DNA from: Liolophura sinensis
Lineage: Eukaryota > Mollusca > Polyplacophora > Chitonida > Chitonidae
NCBI RefSeq assembly: GCF_032854445.1
Contig: NC_088303.1
Location: 27,631,265-27,695,264 of the forward strand
DNA: 64,000 bases
Direction of reading: 5' to 3'
Below the pieces are notes generated by a model. It was given only the letters and a program-made list of their open reading frames with translations, was not told the origin of the DNA and searched no databases. Made by a program: the position numbers and the translations under genes. Of this stretch, positions 1 to 12,123 are shown in pieces; the stretch's first letter is position 1; the number at the start of each line of letters is the position of its first letter.

Positions 1-258
1 GTCAGCTACATTCTCCTGACATTATACCTGTCAGCTGCATTCTCCTGACATTATACCTGTCAGCTGCATTCTCCTGACATCATGTCTGTCAGCTACATTC
101 TCCTGATATCATGTCTGTCAGCTACATTCTCCTGATATCATGTCTGTCAGCGACATTATCCTGACATCATGTCTGTCAGCTACATTATCCTGACATTATG
201 TTTGTCAGCTATGTTGTGCTGACATCATGTCTGTCAGCTGCATTATCCTGACATTATC
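1..258. repeat. 29-bp tandem satellite, about 9 copies
   Basis: Units begin with GTCAGCTRCATT at 1, 30, 59, 88, 117, 146, 175, 204 and 233, a strict 29-bp period. They vary at a few positions (TTCTCC/TTATCC, ATTATACCT/ATCATGTCT). The array runs off the left edge, so its full length is unknown. It lies in an intron of the minus-strand TTLL9-like gene, just beyond the last exon seen. Confidence 0.95.
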
Positions 259-302
259 CAGAAAATAGTCATGTAATCCCTGTGGAAATCTCTGATTAGG
301 AA

Positions 303-378
303 GGTCATGGGTTTCCCTGAACTCTGCTCGGTTTCTTCCCACCGTGATGATCGGCACCATTGTAGAAGTGAAATACTA
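303..378 (+). mobile_element. SINE-A fragment (3' half, diverged)
   Basis: Matches the SINE-A segment running from GGTCATGGGTTTCCC through CTCTGCTCGGTTTC and the hairpin-like CACCGTGATGATCGGC to GTAGAAGTGAAATA. Head and tail are missing. It sits between the satellite and the TTLL9-like exon at 433-518. Confidence 0.7.
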
Positions 379-432
379 TCGATACACCATAAAACCACAA
401 ATAAATAACTACATCTCTGATTAGAAGGATAC

Positions 433-3400
433 ATTTGGCCCTCTGCTTTCCCCACCTCTCTCTCCACCTGTTTCTTCATACGTTTCAAATTTTTCACCAT
501 CAGGTTTTTTCTTGTAAGCTATAATGAAATGCGGACATTGATGAGCATGTATCAATACAAATGAAAACCAAACAGCATACATGTTGTCATAATTAACGCA
601 AATGAATGGGAACGAGGTATTTCTATCCATGATGTTCTACCTCGTAGTGGTTCCTGAAGTGAAGTATTTTCTGATGTTCCTGGAGATACGTGGAGTCGTA
701 GTTGTCCTTCAGCCATTCACGGTCACACCAAAAGAAATCCCAATCTCCTTCTCTGTATAAAAATGAAAAGTCATTGTGATTATCAGACCACTGATGGTAT
801 GTTGTGATAAATCTCTTCAGTTACATGTGTTTATGAATTACCTGGATTCTTAAACCTTGTCACTGGCAAAAATAATAACAATAATAATTAAAGATGTTAT
901 GTTCCTTACAGTGATATGGGTGACAAAGCATCAAGGCCCAACTGAATGTCAAATAAGAAAACACTATGAAAGTAATGCACTGAACTAATTTGCCATGATC
1001 AGAAAAATTAAGCTTTGGAAAACTTCTGTTTACCAACAGATGGTAACATTCATAATGACGAATAGCTTTATTCAACTGTCAAAGTACACAGACAATGGCA
1101 AATTCAACACTTTCAATCTGCGTGTACAAACTGTAACAGTATTTACAGAAACAGGCAACATGGAGAAAACGCATGACAAAAATGAAAAATAATCAACTGG
1201 ATTTGAACCCCATACTACCAGATACCATGTACAATGCATCCAGTGCTGAACTGAGTTAGGCCTTGGCCATCATCGCACCTGGTTAAGTATGTACATTTCA
1301 GGTTGATTGCCACATGGTGTGCAATCACCTCAAACTCTGGTTTGCCTGGGCTCAGTTCAGTTTTGAGAGCGAGTGAGGACAGAGTGAATGTAGACAGGAA
1401 ATATTAGGAATAGTTAGAAGGAATAAGCAGTGTTGTGTGTGTGTTTTTTTTAAGAAGATCCTCGGTCTAAATCCATGGCGTACACTTTCGTAATTACTTT
1501 TCTGTGCGGCATCCTAAAGCCTGTCTCTTCTTCACAGGCATGTAAGGTCTAGAATAGAAACTGGAAGCCGCCATATGTCTTTAATGTTTGAATTTAGCCT
1601 AATAAGAGTAACATGCTTTGGGCTCGTCATGACTCAAGGCGCATGTGTGGACAGACATTTTTGCATATTTCACCATGGCTTGGGACTTATATTCCTGATA
1701 GGATGGGGGTATGGTGTAAAGCCGTCAGGATTGTTGAGAATTACCCATGATGCATTGTGAACAGGGATGGCTTGCATGCAATCATGCAGCACATGTACAG
1801 TAATACACATTTACCTCCAAAGTCCATGTTAAATGCACAGGCGTGCATTTCTATTTCTGAAGTAAGGTGGTGTCATTTACACATTTCCAGCAAGAAAACT
1901 AACGATCATAGCTCAAATCTGTTGAGCATGTTACTGAAAGGACAAGTACTAGGGTACAGTTTGGTGCAAATTTCACATTTCTAGCTGCCATAGTTCTCAA
2001 GTTACAGGCCATTGAAATTATGTAACTGAAAAAAGTTTTTTGACGATCAAAAAGTTACAAAGACAGGCAAAATCCAAAAGCAGATTCAGCGTTGCCAAAT
2101 ACATCAGAACACATAAAAAGAGAATCAAAATTTTACACTTTTAATGGCGTCATAACTTCAACCAATGGCTAGCTTCTAAAGCTTTTGATGAATGTCCAAG
2201 ATTTTTTCAAACTTGCTCTAACTGGGATCACACTACAAGTAGATCAAATGTTAAAACAATGCATCCGTTGGTTCTTAAAAAGAAGATTTTTAAAGGTTTT
2301 GATCAAAATCTAAGACAGCCATCATGTCACATGACCAAAGTTAACCAAAAGCAGTCAAACTTTGCCTCATAACCTTGTTCCTAAAATCACCAAATTTCAA
2401 CAACATCCAGTGAAAACTTTTCCCTTTACAGCTGTTAAAGCTTACAAAAAGCTTTCAAGAAAATGGGAGAAAAATAATAAAAATTCAAACAACTTCAATA
2501 GGTGTCTCACCACCACCTAATAAACTGTAATTTGAGTGCTGCTGATGAACATAAAGAACAGCTTTTATTGGCAAAGCTAGAGACTGGTTCATGGTTGATA
2601 AAATCTTAAACTCAAAATTAAAACAATACAACAGCATTCGCCTACTCATCCCATTTGTGTTAAAGGATATTCATCTGTTAGCGTAACCAACTGCCAATTA
2701 TCACACTGTTGTTGCTGGCCTCGTTTTACTCTCTATGCTGTTAGTCTTTCATTATGTAGAGAATATTCAAGGGAGAATATTTTAAGCAGGACTAGATAAA
2801 CCATGGTCCTAACTGAATAATTAAATCAAATCACTAGTGATATTAAATTGACCTGAAGTCATGTACACAGACGGGGCTATCATTAAAATAATTCTTTGCT
2901 GGGAGTAACTCAATCCTATGAAAAAAAGTTATAACGTCAGCCAAAAGAGAATTTTTAATTTTTTATTTTTATTTTATTTTTGAATATGGACTTTAACACT
3001 GATAAAGAATAAAACCGAACCTCCACGGAAAGCCCGACAAACACTTTAAAGTAGGGTGCTTTTTGGGAAGGTTACAGCAAACATATTTCTAATAATGGCC
3101 AAAGTACATTCACTCATCAATATAAATGCAATTTTTTCCTTATCAGTGTCTGTTAGTACACCTGGCAGAGCCCAGAGAGTATTATTTGAATTTATACACA
3201 AACATATGTGTGCCATTTCATATTCATCAATTATTTCACTCTTCTTCAATGACAAACTCAAGAATGTTTCATGTACTACAGTGGTCACTTTTAAAAATTG
3301 AGGAAACCAGAATGCTCACCATCAATCACTAGGTTTTGGCAAGTTACATGTAATAACGAACTATCCCACCTGATAGTTGACATGCAAATAAGGACACCAT

Positions 3401-5592
3401 AGTGAAAGACAAGTGGATGTCAGAGAGTGCAACAGGCCACAAAAGCGTAGTTGCCCACTTATTCTTACCAAGACCAAAACAACATTATGGAAGGAGTAAT
3501 CTGCATATTCCCTGTCCAAAGCTGGGATTGAACCCACATGTCTTCTTTTCTAGCAACAGGAAAACAAGGCTCTTAATCATTCGGCCAGGACCTGTTCATT
3601 GCAATTTTATAGTCTAAAACAGGATCGTTTTCTGCAATTTTATTGCTCCAAAAAAAGCTCTTCTGGCAAAAAAATACATTGTATGTTGAGGAAAAGATGA
3701 GAGAGTGCTTGGCTGTCCTACCCAGTAACTTCCTGCCAGCCTGGTCTCTCCTTCAGGACATCCAGAATTGTGTTCTGCAGAGAGCACTTGAACCTGATCT
3801 CACGGTCACTGAAACCAAACACAATTTTGAAGTATTCTTCTAAATTTTAGGACATCTGCTCTGTTCTTTTTCGTCACTACACATATAATTGTACCAGGGA
3901 AACATTTTTTTTCTCTTTTCTCACATTATCTATAATTATTGTCGACCTAATGACCCAATTATACATATCTTTACTTTTCCAAAAAAACTGAGAGAGAAAT
4001 GTTATTTTTTTGCTTTCAACACTGCTAATATCTGTCTTAAAAATTAGAAGAATTACAGTAGCCAGGGTGGATCTAATACATAATATTGAAAGGTGATTTG
4101 CAAGGTTGCACATTAGAGGAAAGGGACATCATTCATACTGTTAAAATAATAAAGCTTTATTTTCACTGATTTATTTCTCTGATTGGTGCTTCAAGCCATA
4201 CTAACGAATATTTCACTTATATGATGGCAGCCAGCATTATAGTGGGAGGATACTGGGCAGAGCTCAGGTTAATTCACAACAGTTCGCAGGTTAGGCTCTG
4301 TTTTGCACAAAGTTGCAATGTGAATACAGACAAACCTATATACATATACATGTAAAAGCTGTTTTCACCATTGTGTAATACAAGAAACAGTGTTGGTCAG
4401 ATTTTTGATTGATGATCAAAATACCTGCTAATTTGCATACCATAGACTATGAAAAGACTGCGTTGGTTTTCTGTGCTGTTAAAGAATCAAATGTAGCCAG
4501 TATAAAGTATCTAACCGATAGTACACAATGTCTAACATCAAGTAGATAAAAAAAACTATACTCAGCTCATACGATGAATTTCCTTACGCAAACTTTTGAC
4601 ATGTATTTGTAGTGTACCCTAAGTAAAGTTGAGGCCACACTATCTAATACACTCACCCAGTGTAGGAGCTACGGACATTACGGACACCTCCACGAGCCTG
4701 CATGTAGCTGGCATACTGTAAACAACACCCACATATCAAGATCAAATATTAACTCTGTAGGTCAATCCAATAAATTACCATTTTATTCACAATGCATCTA
4801 CATGTATACACATTTTCTACTAGAACTGCTTTCGTGACTCCATTTATTTATTTATTTCATTGGTGTTTTACCCAGTACTCGAGAACATTTCACTTATACA
4901 ACAGCAGCCAGCTGTGGGAGGAAACCGGGCAAAGTCTGGGGGAAACCCACGATTATCCGCAGGTTGCTGACTTGTGCAGCCAGAGAGGAAGCCAGCATGA
5001 ACTCACAGCGAACACATTGGTGGGATGCTCCTGGGTCATTCCATTGCGCTGATGTGCGAACCCCCTCGGCCAGGGGAATTGAATTTAAAGGTATCTGAAT
5101 ATACACATTGTTTTTGCCTCATCAATTATTACCAGCCCTTCTGGGGCCTAGGCTTGAATGAGTGGAAGTACATAACTACATGTAGTTTTTGTGGGTAATG
5201 ACAAGTATTTTACACTGAATAAGTCCGTCACTCAGTAAAATTAAATCTAACATTAAATCCCAACAAATAAATAAAAAAAAATACAGTAATCATATACTTC
5301 TGTTGTACTTTTACACCAGATATGAGATAAAGGTGCCATTTGTACTGAATGGTCTTCAACGTTTCCATCAGCCTAACTTAGATATCAAAAATATATGTGG
5401 AATTCATTTAATCAAAACAAAAACTAGTATGTTGTAATAAAACTAAAATATGACACATAAGAAACTAAACTTACATATAAGTAAATTTTTTGGCCTTAAC
5501 AATGTAGGTAATCTTAGAGGCACCAAAGATTACAGAATTGAGAAACCCAACTTCTACATAACACAGCTTACCTTGACAGATGGTTTGGCCAT
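433..5592 (-). CDS. TTLL9: TTLL9-type tubulin polyglutamylase, 5' part (5 coding exons; continues off the left edge)
   Basis: Coding exons in transcript order: 5592-5572, 4715-4657, 3808-3722, 752-641, 518-433 (21, 59, 87, 112 and 86 bp). Each has AG/GT borders and the phase is continuous, giving about 121 residues. The start MAKPSVK is the first ATG after an in-frame stop. Recognisable segments are [21 protein letters not shown], about residues 30-50, then [26 protein letters not shown] and [18 protein letters not shown]. These line up with the N-terminal region of vertebrate TTLL9 as I remember it. The family adds glutamate chains to axonemal tubulin and is needed for normal cilia and flagella. 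The ATP-grasp catalytic core lies beyond the window, so activity cannot be judged. Introns carry SINE-A copies at 4170 and 4842. It is divergent from the DUSP22-like gene. TTLL9 rather than TTLL1 or another paralogue is a good but not certain call. Confidence 0.9.
753..3721. other. TTLL9 intron, about 3 kb
   Basis: AT-rich intron between the exons at 641-752 and 3722-3808. I see no second gene in it. Open frames here are short and unrelated to known proteins. Weak tRNA-like stretches, such as TTTGAACCCCATA near 1202 and GGGATTGAACCCAC near 3525, are probably decayed SINE heads. Confidence 0.6.
4170..4268 (-). mobile_element. SINE-A fragment (tail half)
   Basis: Reads TTTATTTCTCTGATTGGTGC, then a degraded ATACTAACGAATATTTCACTT and GCCAGCATTATAGTGGGAGG, in reverse orientation. 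The tRNA-like head is missing. Confidence 0.8.
4842..5082 (-). mobile_element. SINE-A, near full length
   Basis: Tail TTTATTTATTTATTTCATTG lies at the low-coordinate end, followed by the TATTTCACTTATA-like segment, the GGAAACCGGGCAAAG core, AACCCACGATTATCCGCAGG and a decayed tRNA-like head near 5040-5082. It is inserted in the first coding intron of the TTLL9-like gene. Confidence 0.85.
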
Positions 5593-7365
5593 ACTGATGT
5601 CAGTGACGAAGTCCTTCACAAAATCTGTCCGATTCTCCCCGCAGTAGCTAGCTCACAGCTATCTTAGGACATCCTATGTTACACTTAGGCACAGGCTCCG
5701 CAGCAGATGACAACATGATTACGATTCTGCACATGGAAAAACCAAGTAATTATTTGAAAGGTGTTGTTATTTTATATCACACCCTGCACATGAGTGCTAA
5801 ATATTCATGAATTTGTATAATTAATGTTACAAATTAGGTTAGGCTTAAGGCTGCCAATCATAACAGATCATGGTGGCTCCATATAAGTGGGTGACATGCC
5901 TAGTATTAGTCTATATGACCTCAGCATGAACAGGCATATGCATGAAGGCAACTTCATAATTAAACATCCATTAGGGTGTTATTCATTGATCTGTATGGCC
6001 TATAGTTGACAGATATATTAAGTCGTAAAATCTCACCACAATCAGAATTTTATTTAAATGAACCACAAGTGAAGCTATAACATGAATGAGCCATGAACAT
6101 CACATTATATATTTCCCTATACAGTAGATTTTACAAGGGATAAACAGCCAGTAGAAAATGACTGATGTTTTCTTTGAAAAAAAACCGGTGAATTAAAAAA
6201 ACGCGAAATCTACTGCCTTGAAAAGCGAGCTTGACGTGAATAAATCACCAAATTTTGGCTGACACATCTTCTTTGTAGTTTAAATTAAGTTTGCGAAAGA
6301 AAACTATAGGTTATACATATATGGTACTAACATTGCCACTGCTACTTGTGCTAGCGAGTGCTACTGTACTATGCACTGATTTCAGGACTTACTGGACAAC
6401 TTGAGTCGACCTTGATAATTTCGGACCATGAACAAATAGTATTTTAACAACTCACACGGTTTACTTAATCGACATACCAAATATGGACTTGGCTAACCAT
6501 CCACAAAAGTGAGTCAAGACTCAAATAGGAAGATGACGACGGCTAACATGTGTCAAGTTCATGTTGACGACGCGTCCATACCAGAAAGCGTTGATAAGAG
6601 GACCGCTTTAGGGTAAGACTAGTCTCGCACCTACCGATTCACAGCTGAAGTTGCCTTTTCACCTTCCTTTTGTGGGTAAACGGCGTAAAACACCAATCAA
6701 ATAAGATAAATCTTTGGGTAAATCTGGAAACTTTCATAATAAAATAGACCAATAAATTCGAGTAAAGACTATTTTCAGAAGGAGGGCGGATCTCGACGGT
6801 GATTCGGGATGAAGGGCTGCTTACTAGGCTAAATAGGCCTTCGATGTCGTAAAAGGGCTATACAAGGACAACAACAACAACAGGTGCGTGCTGAAAAAGA
6901 AGAGACAAGAAGTAGGTTTTGAAGAAAAAAATGTACATAACTCCCAATTTATGAATAACGCGGTCTTCTAGGTGTGTTAGTCTTTGACACTTAGCCATGT
7001 GGAGGTAATGTTTAGAAGGTGCGAAGCTTTTGGTGTATGTTGACATTTCAGCGCCTGTGATACTTTGCCGGTATGATGTGGTGCTCAATATTCGTCACAT
7101 CGTCTGCTTGTGGTTACGCGAATCGATCTTCTGGTATTCTTCCGAATGTTGTTATTGACGTACTTTTATTTTGTAACAAGTGCAGCTGCTAGCGTTCATA
7201 GTTGAATGTTTTTGGGGTTTTTTTTCGTTCGTCTGTTTGTAAGCTGTTGATGTACTCTAACTTCTAAGCCAACACTATTTTTAATCTTGTCATTTCCATG
7301 ATTTGTTTAAAAGGTCTACTCACTCAGTGGGACACTTATTGGCCGCATTGAATAACTTGGACGCA
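5593..7365. other. Divergent intergenic interval between TTLL9-like and DUSP22-like start codons
   Basis: The two start codons are about 1.8 kb apart on opposite strands, so this stretch should hold both 5' UTRs and both promoters. I could not identify a TATA box, initiator or CpG island with confidence. Composition becomes somewhat richer in CG around 6500-6850. No coding sequence is seen. Confidence 0.5.
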
Positions 7366-10300
7366 ATGGGAAATGGGATGAATAAGGTGTGTAAATTATT
7401 TAAAACATAGAATTAAATTCAGAGTTTCTTTGTTAATAACAGTGATAAAAGAGCCGAAAGGCATCTATGTGGTTTCATATTCTGACTTGATACAGTCATG
7501 CATTCAAAGCTCTCTACCTCTAAACAATAACTGTATATTTAGATTCTATCACCCAAACCATGTGACTATAAATTTGTTGCAGGAGTAAACCAAATAAGTA
7601 TGGCATCGATCAGGTTCAGCCATATTTCACTCTGTATTGAAACAGTCATGTTTCTGTCGTTTTTCCATTGTGGAATTGTGGTTTTACTCTTGACACTTTG
7701 GTGAAGTGGTCTGTATTAGAACAGCCATGTTTCCATAGTTTTTCCATTCCAGCATTGGAGTTTAACCCTGGACACTTTATTGAAATGATCTGTATTAAAA
7801 CAGCCATGTTTCCATAGGTTTTTTCATAGTAGCATTGTAGTTTTCACCACTTTGGTGAATTAGCCTGCATTGAAACATCCATGTTTCTATAGTTTTTCCA
7901 TTGTGGTTTTACTCTTGACACCTTGGTTTCCCTCACCCTGAGTGATTACGATCATTTAACAGAAATATTCTTGATTATGACATTAAACAACAATGAAACA
8001 ATAAATATATATGCATGTTTCAGATTTTACCTGGCTTGTATGTGGGGAATTTTCGAGATGCAAAGAATGTGGAGCAATTGACGGAGAACAATATTACGCA
8101 TATTCTGTCAATACATGATAATGCCAAAGAAATTTTAGGAGTAAGTACATAACTTTTATTGTGCTTTAATTCTGACAAGAACAACATGTTGTAGCATTGT
8201 CATAATGCTAAGAGCCAATTCATTTCAAAATGTCATTTGTTGAGTACGACGTTAAACACCAAGCACTCACTCAAAATCTTGCAGACCAACCCTGATAGCA
8301 CAGTTGGTAGAGCGTCCGCTTCGGGAGCGGTAGGTCCACGGTCAATCCTGAGTCACACCTAAGTATTTAAAAGAGAAAGTTGAAACTTCCTCACTTGAAG
8401 TTCAGCATAAAGGGGATAGTGCAACGACAGGTTAACCTGTATCAGTATAATGGCTCAGGCTGGACACCTTACTTGCCTCCGGTAAGGCGTCTCAGTGAAG
8501 CAGCACTAGATAAAAGAGCAGTGGAAATCCGTCCTGCAACAAGGAGGCACATAACATGTACTCTAAGGATTCCTTCATTGTTATATGACTGAAAAATTGT
8601 TAAGTACGACGTTAAACCCCAAGCACTCACTCACTTAAAATGTCAGAATAACTGATTAGTCAGTTACCCTCCGATCAGGACTTGCATCAGGTGTCCTTCC
8701 CACCCGATACGGCAAAACCTCGTTTCCACACACCCACTACAGTAGTTGCTATGGGAGACTGAACATTAGCACGGTTATGAACATCTACAAAAACAAACAT
8801 GGAAAAAATTATCACTACCTCTTTCCTCCAGTCCTTCAGCCTTGTCTGTACTGGCGTGTTATGTTGAGATCCACAGCCACGTTAATGACCACCTCCTTTG
8901 ACACCAGTACCTTGCCAGTCTGATAACAGCTTGAGCTATCTTCGCCTCAGTAGGAATCAGTGGGAATCATTCTTGGCACTGATGCTTGACCACTGTCAAT
9001 TTCCACACTCACCATGTAAATACCTCATATCCACCCTTAACCAAACATGATAACTAAAAATGCCTAGTGTCAGCATTACACACTGAAATTGTATATATCA
9101 TGGTTTTCATTCTCATTTACTTGGTGCAGCTGCTCTAATGACTATATACAGTTTCACATTTTTTCTGAAAGCAGCAGTCAAGCACATGCCAAAGGACAGG
9201 TAGTTGGTTTATGTTGGGCACTCCCATCTCCTCCACCATTGTATAAGCGTAAAATTCTTAAGTATGAGAGGGCCTCCGTGGCTGTGGGGCTTAAATCTTA
9301 AGTACGACATTAAGCAACAATTAGACAGATATATTTATAAATTTTTAAATCACAGGATAAAAAGTATCACTGCGTCCAAGCAAGTGACAACTCGGCTCAA
9401 GACTTGACCCCATTCTTCGAGGACTGTGTGGACTTCATTCATGCTGCCAGACTGGAGGGTGGAGCCGTTCTGGTGCACTGGTAAGACTGGACAGGTGTTC
9501 ACACAGCTTTAAGGAGAAACTGAAAGTCTTAATATTAATATATTAATTGAAACTTGATACATGGCTTTACCATGAAAAATTACCTATCAAGAACAAGTGT
9601 TTTGCTGATATTGAAGTTACATTTAAGTTCTTGTTTTGGGTCATTTTGTCCATTTTGAAAAGATTATGATGTCTCCGACAGTTTTCCAGAATTATTATTT
9701 TTGGTTTTTCAAAATGGTTGGTTATACTGAATCGAAATTTGGTACATGGCTTCACCTAGACAAAATCAGCCAAGATCATCTTTTGAGGGATTTCAGCATT
9801 TTTTCAATAAAATTATGGCCATTTTATTATGTGATGGCATTTGACCTACGACTGTGCAAAGCAATAGGGGACATGTATTGCTTTCCTTAAAAAATTGTTT
9901 GTCCTGGTCGTTAGGGAATTCTTTTTTTTTTTTATAATTCTGAAAAAGATAAGGATTTTAAAGAAAGTAACATTGACAGAAAAAGTACTTCTATTAAAAC
10001 CCTCCAAAAAACTTGGCTCTTTTTTGGAGGGTTAGTCAGTTCGTGCCCAACAAACATATTTCTAATGATCGCCTACATCTTGATAATTTTTCCTACCTGC
10101 CTCTGTTCCGTAGGGCTGTTGAATTCCATGGGGGTTTATTAATACTTTGGGGCCTCCGTGGCTCAGTCGGTTAGCGTGCTAGCGCAGCGTAATGACCCAG
10201 GAGCCTCTCACCAATGCGGTCGCTGTGAGTTCAAGTCCAACTTATGCTGGTTTCCTCTCCGGCCGTAAGTAGGAAGGTCTGGCAGCAACCTGCGGATGGT

Positions 10301-11851
10301 CGTGGGTTTCCCCCGGGCTCTGCCCGGTTTCCACCCACCATAATGCTGGCCGCCGTCGTATAAGTGAAATATTCTTGAGTACGGCGTAAAACACCAATCA
10401 AATAAATCAAATAAATAAATTAATACTTTCACAGCTTGCCTGTAACATTGAGTGAATTCTTTGACATTGAACAAAAAATGAGCACTATGAGTAGTACAAG
10501 TAAAAGCTGAATGTTTCGTGTTTGTCATAGCTTGGCTGGAGTGTCACGGAGTGTGACAATCACGGCAGCCTATATCATGACAGTGACAAACCTAGGTTGG
10601 AGAGAAGCCATCAAAACCATCCGCTGTTCCCGAGAATGTGCAAACCCAAACTACGGCTTCCAGCGACAACTGCAAAACTACGAGGCAGAAGGTGTAGAAC
10701 AGGTAAATATCTCCACTACCCTAATTTTAGACTTAGTAGTGTTCAAAGAAGAATATTAAATTTCTTTCTCAGCTTTTTGGAAAAGTAAAGATATGAGTAT
10801 TTTGTTCATTAACTGGTTTAACCATGCAAGAAAATAGAAAGTAAATATTCTTGCTAAAGATCCATGTATTTGGGCTAAAACGAGCAGACCAGGTGTCACA
10901 AAAACTAGAAGAAATAGGGTAGTTGTCACAACTGTGTATTAGCTCTGACTGACTTTTACTTTCACTTCCGAAGACCACAATGGTAGAAATGGCCGTGTCA
11001 AAATGAAAAATGTAGAATTATGCATTGTTCTGTGAATTTATTGCTTGTAAGCACAGGAAAGTTTCCTCTTTTTTCAATTTTTTGAAACTTTGATGCAAAG
11101 TTGAGATTAGACCACACCAATTTATATGTTTATATGAAGGAATCTTTTTTTTTTTTCCAATGTTGGTGCAAGGTATAAAATAAAAATTATCTGGTTTATG
11201 GGAAAATGTTGACCCGGTTTCCTCCCACCATGGCCGCGGTCATCTAAGTGAAATATTCTTGAGTACGGCGTAAGGCACCAGTCAAATAAATAAATAGAAA
11301 TGTTGACTTTCCAAGCACTTTTTTTTAGAAGGCCTGTTTACTTCATCAGAAAATCTTGAAAATCAGGAAAACCATAAAAGCTCCTAGGTCAGACAAAGTG
11401 AAATGGAGGATTTTCAGTTTCAAATTTTTTTCTAGGTTTTGGTTTTTTAGTGCCTGCTCACCGGTAAAACACGAAATTAGAGTTGCCTTAGTAGAATCCG
11501 GATGCAGTTGTCACTTACGTAACGTCAGGAAGTTTGTGAGCTAGTTAGTCATGTAGCAGGGTAGATATCAATATATACCATAAAAAGTTGTGAGGATTTG
11601 TGCACAAATTGTGTCTAAAGTTTTCTTATTTGCATCAGGCCCGTCAAAGGCTTAGACAGAAGTTTGGGGAGAGTCCATTCAAAGATGAGGAGGAGTGTCG
11701 CCGACTGATGGAGACTGCCAATCTGCCATCGTGGCGGGATGAAGGGTTGTATCCTCTGCCCCCACGGGCTTACCAGAGCAAGGAGAGCGGGGACACGCCT
11801 ACCCAGCGGGACAGTTCCGAGAACGTCACCTCAACACAAGGAGCAGGCTGA
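7366..11851 (+). CDS. DUSP22: Dual-specificity phosphatase of the DUSP22/JSP1 type (5 coding exons, complete)
   Basis: Exons 7366-7386, 8024-8140, 9356-9480, 10531-10702 and 11639-11851 total 648 bp, 215 residues, with every junction in phase. The N-terminus MGNGMNK is identical to that of vertebrate DUSP22 as I recall it; Gly2 is the N-myristoylation site in this family, suggesting membrane targeting. The catalytic set falls at the human residue numbers: general acid D57 in QASDNS, nucleophile C88 and R94 in HCLAGVSRS. C88 is encoded by a codon split between exons 3 and 4. AYIMTVTNLGW and CANPNYGFQRQL complete the phosphatase domain. The tail after GESPFKDEEE is longer than the short human isoform and rich in polar residues. 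The family dephosphorylates signalling proteins in the JNK, Lck and FAK pathways. Introns carry SINE-B at 8286 and SINE-A at 10149. DUSP15 is the close alternative. Confidence 0.95.
7625..7925. repeat. About 80-bp diverged tandem repeat, 4 copies
   Basis: Units starting CTGTATTGAAACAG (7631), CTGTATTAGAACAG (7710), CTGTATTAAAACAG (7791) and CTGCATTGAAACAT (7865) share CATGTTTC, GTTTTTCCATTG and a block resembling GACACTTTGGTGAA. It lies in intron 1 of the DUSP22-like gene. Confidence 0.85.
8236..8274 (+). mobile_element. SINE-B tail fragment
   Basis: TGTTGAGTACGACGTTAAAC followed by ACCAAGCACTCACTCA matches the 3' end of SINE-B. It lies just upstream of an almost complete copy. Confidence 0.8.
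8286..8634 (+). mobile_element. SINE-B, full length
   Basis: tRNA-like head with a box A-like segment TAGCACAGTTGGTAGAGCG and a box B-like segment GTCCACGGTCAATCC. A central domain runs from AAGTTGAAACTTCCTC through TATCAGTATAATGGCTC and GAAGCAGCACTAGATAAAAG to CAACAAGGAGGCACA. The tail is GTACGACGTTAAACCCC then AAGCACTCACTCACT. It is in DUSP22 intron 2 and is one of the two most complete copies here. Confidence 0.9.
9541..9860. repeat. Two-unit diverged tandem repeat (about 185 bp each)
   Basis: GAAACTTGATACATGGCTTT near 9549 and GAAATTTGGTACATGGCTTC near 9735 begin two related blocks. Each continues into a CAAGAACAAG/CAAGATCATC-like stretch and a TTTTCAATAAAATTATGG-like end. It lies in DUSP22 intron 3. 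Confidence 0.5.
10149..10420 (+). mobile_element. SINE-A, full length (reference copy)
   Basis: Complete element. The tRNA-like head GGGGCCTCCGTGGCTCAGTC has a box B GAGTTCAAGTCC. The body has TTTCCTCTCCGGCCGTA, GGATGGTCGTGGGTTTCCCC, GCTCTGCCCGGTTTCC and ATAATGCTGGCCGCCGTCG. The tail runs GTATAAGTGAAATATTCTTG, AGTACGGCGTAAAACACC, then AATCAAATAAATCAAATAAA. Other SINE-A entries were judged against this copy. It lies in DUSP22 intron 3. Confidence 0.95.
11212..11297 (+). mobile_element. SINE-A, 5'-truncated
   Basis: Starts at CCCGGTTTCCTCCCACC and runs through GAAATATTCTTGAGTACGGC to AAATAAATAAATAG. Only the last third of the element is present. It is in DUSP22 intron 4. Confidence 0.9.
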
Positions 11852-12123
11852 CAGACCTGCTCTTTTAATTTTGACTTTTTAATGTATCACCAATCCAGTG
11901 TAGCTTCAAAGTGAAAGGACTGTTGATTGTGTTCATGATAGAATGGTGAGGACCTCTGCTGACTGTGTAGAGAGTGACACTGTAGATTCATCAGTTTGAA
12001 TGACTGTGAGTCATCTTACAGGCTCACATGTATGTTACACAGGCACACAACATATTACATTACATTTTAGCATATTACATGTAACTACATGTAGCTGTAC
12101 TCATAAGAAGCTTAAAGAGATGC

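Noticed and set aside
8286-8360. tRNA-like sequence as a functional tRNA gene
   Set aside because: It is the head of a SINE-B; the same head and body recur elsewhere and the cloverleaf does not close well.
8380-8592. 70-codon open frame at 8380 and similar frames at 33629 and 49477 as related small genes
   Set aside because: All three are the same SINE-B central domain read in one frame; their similarity comes from the element, not from protein conservation.
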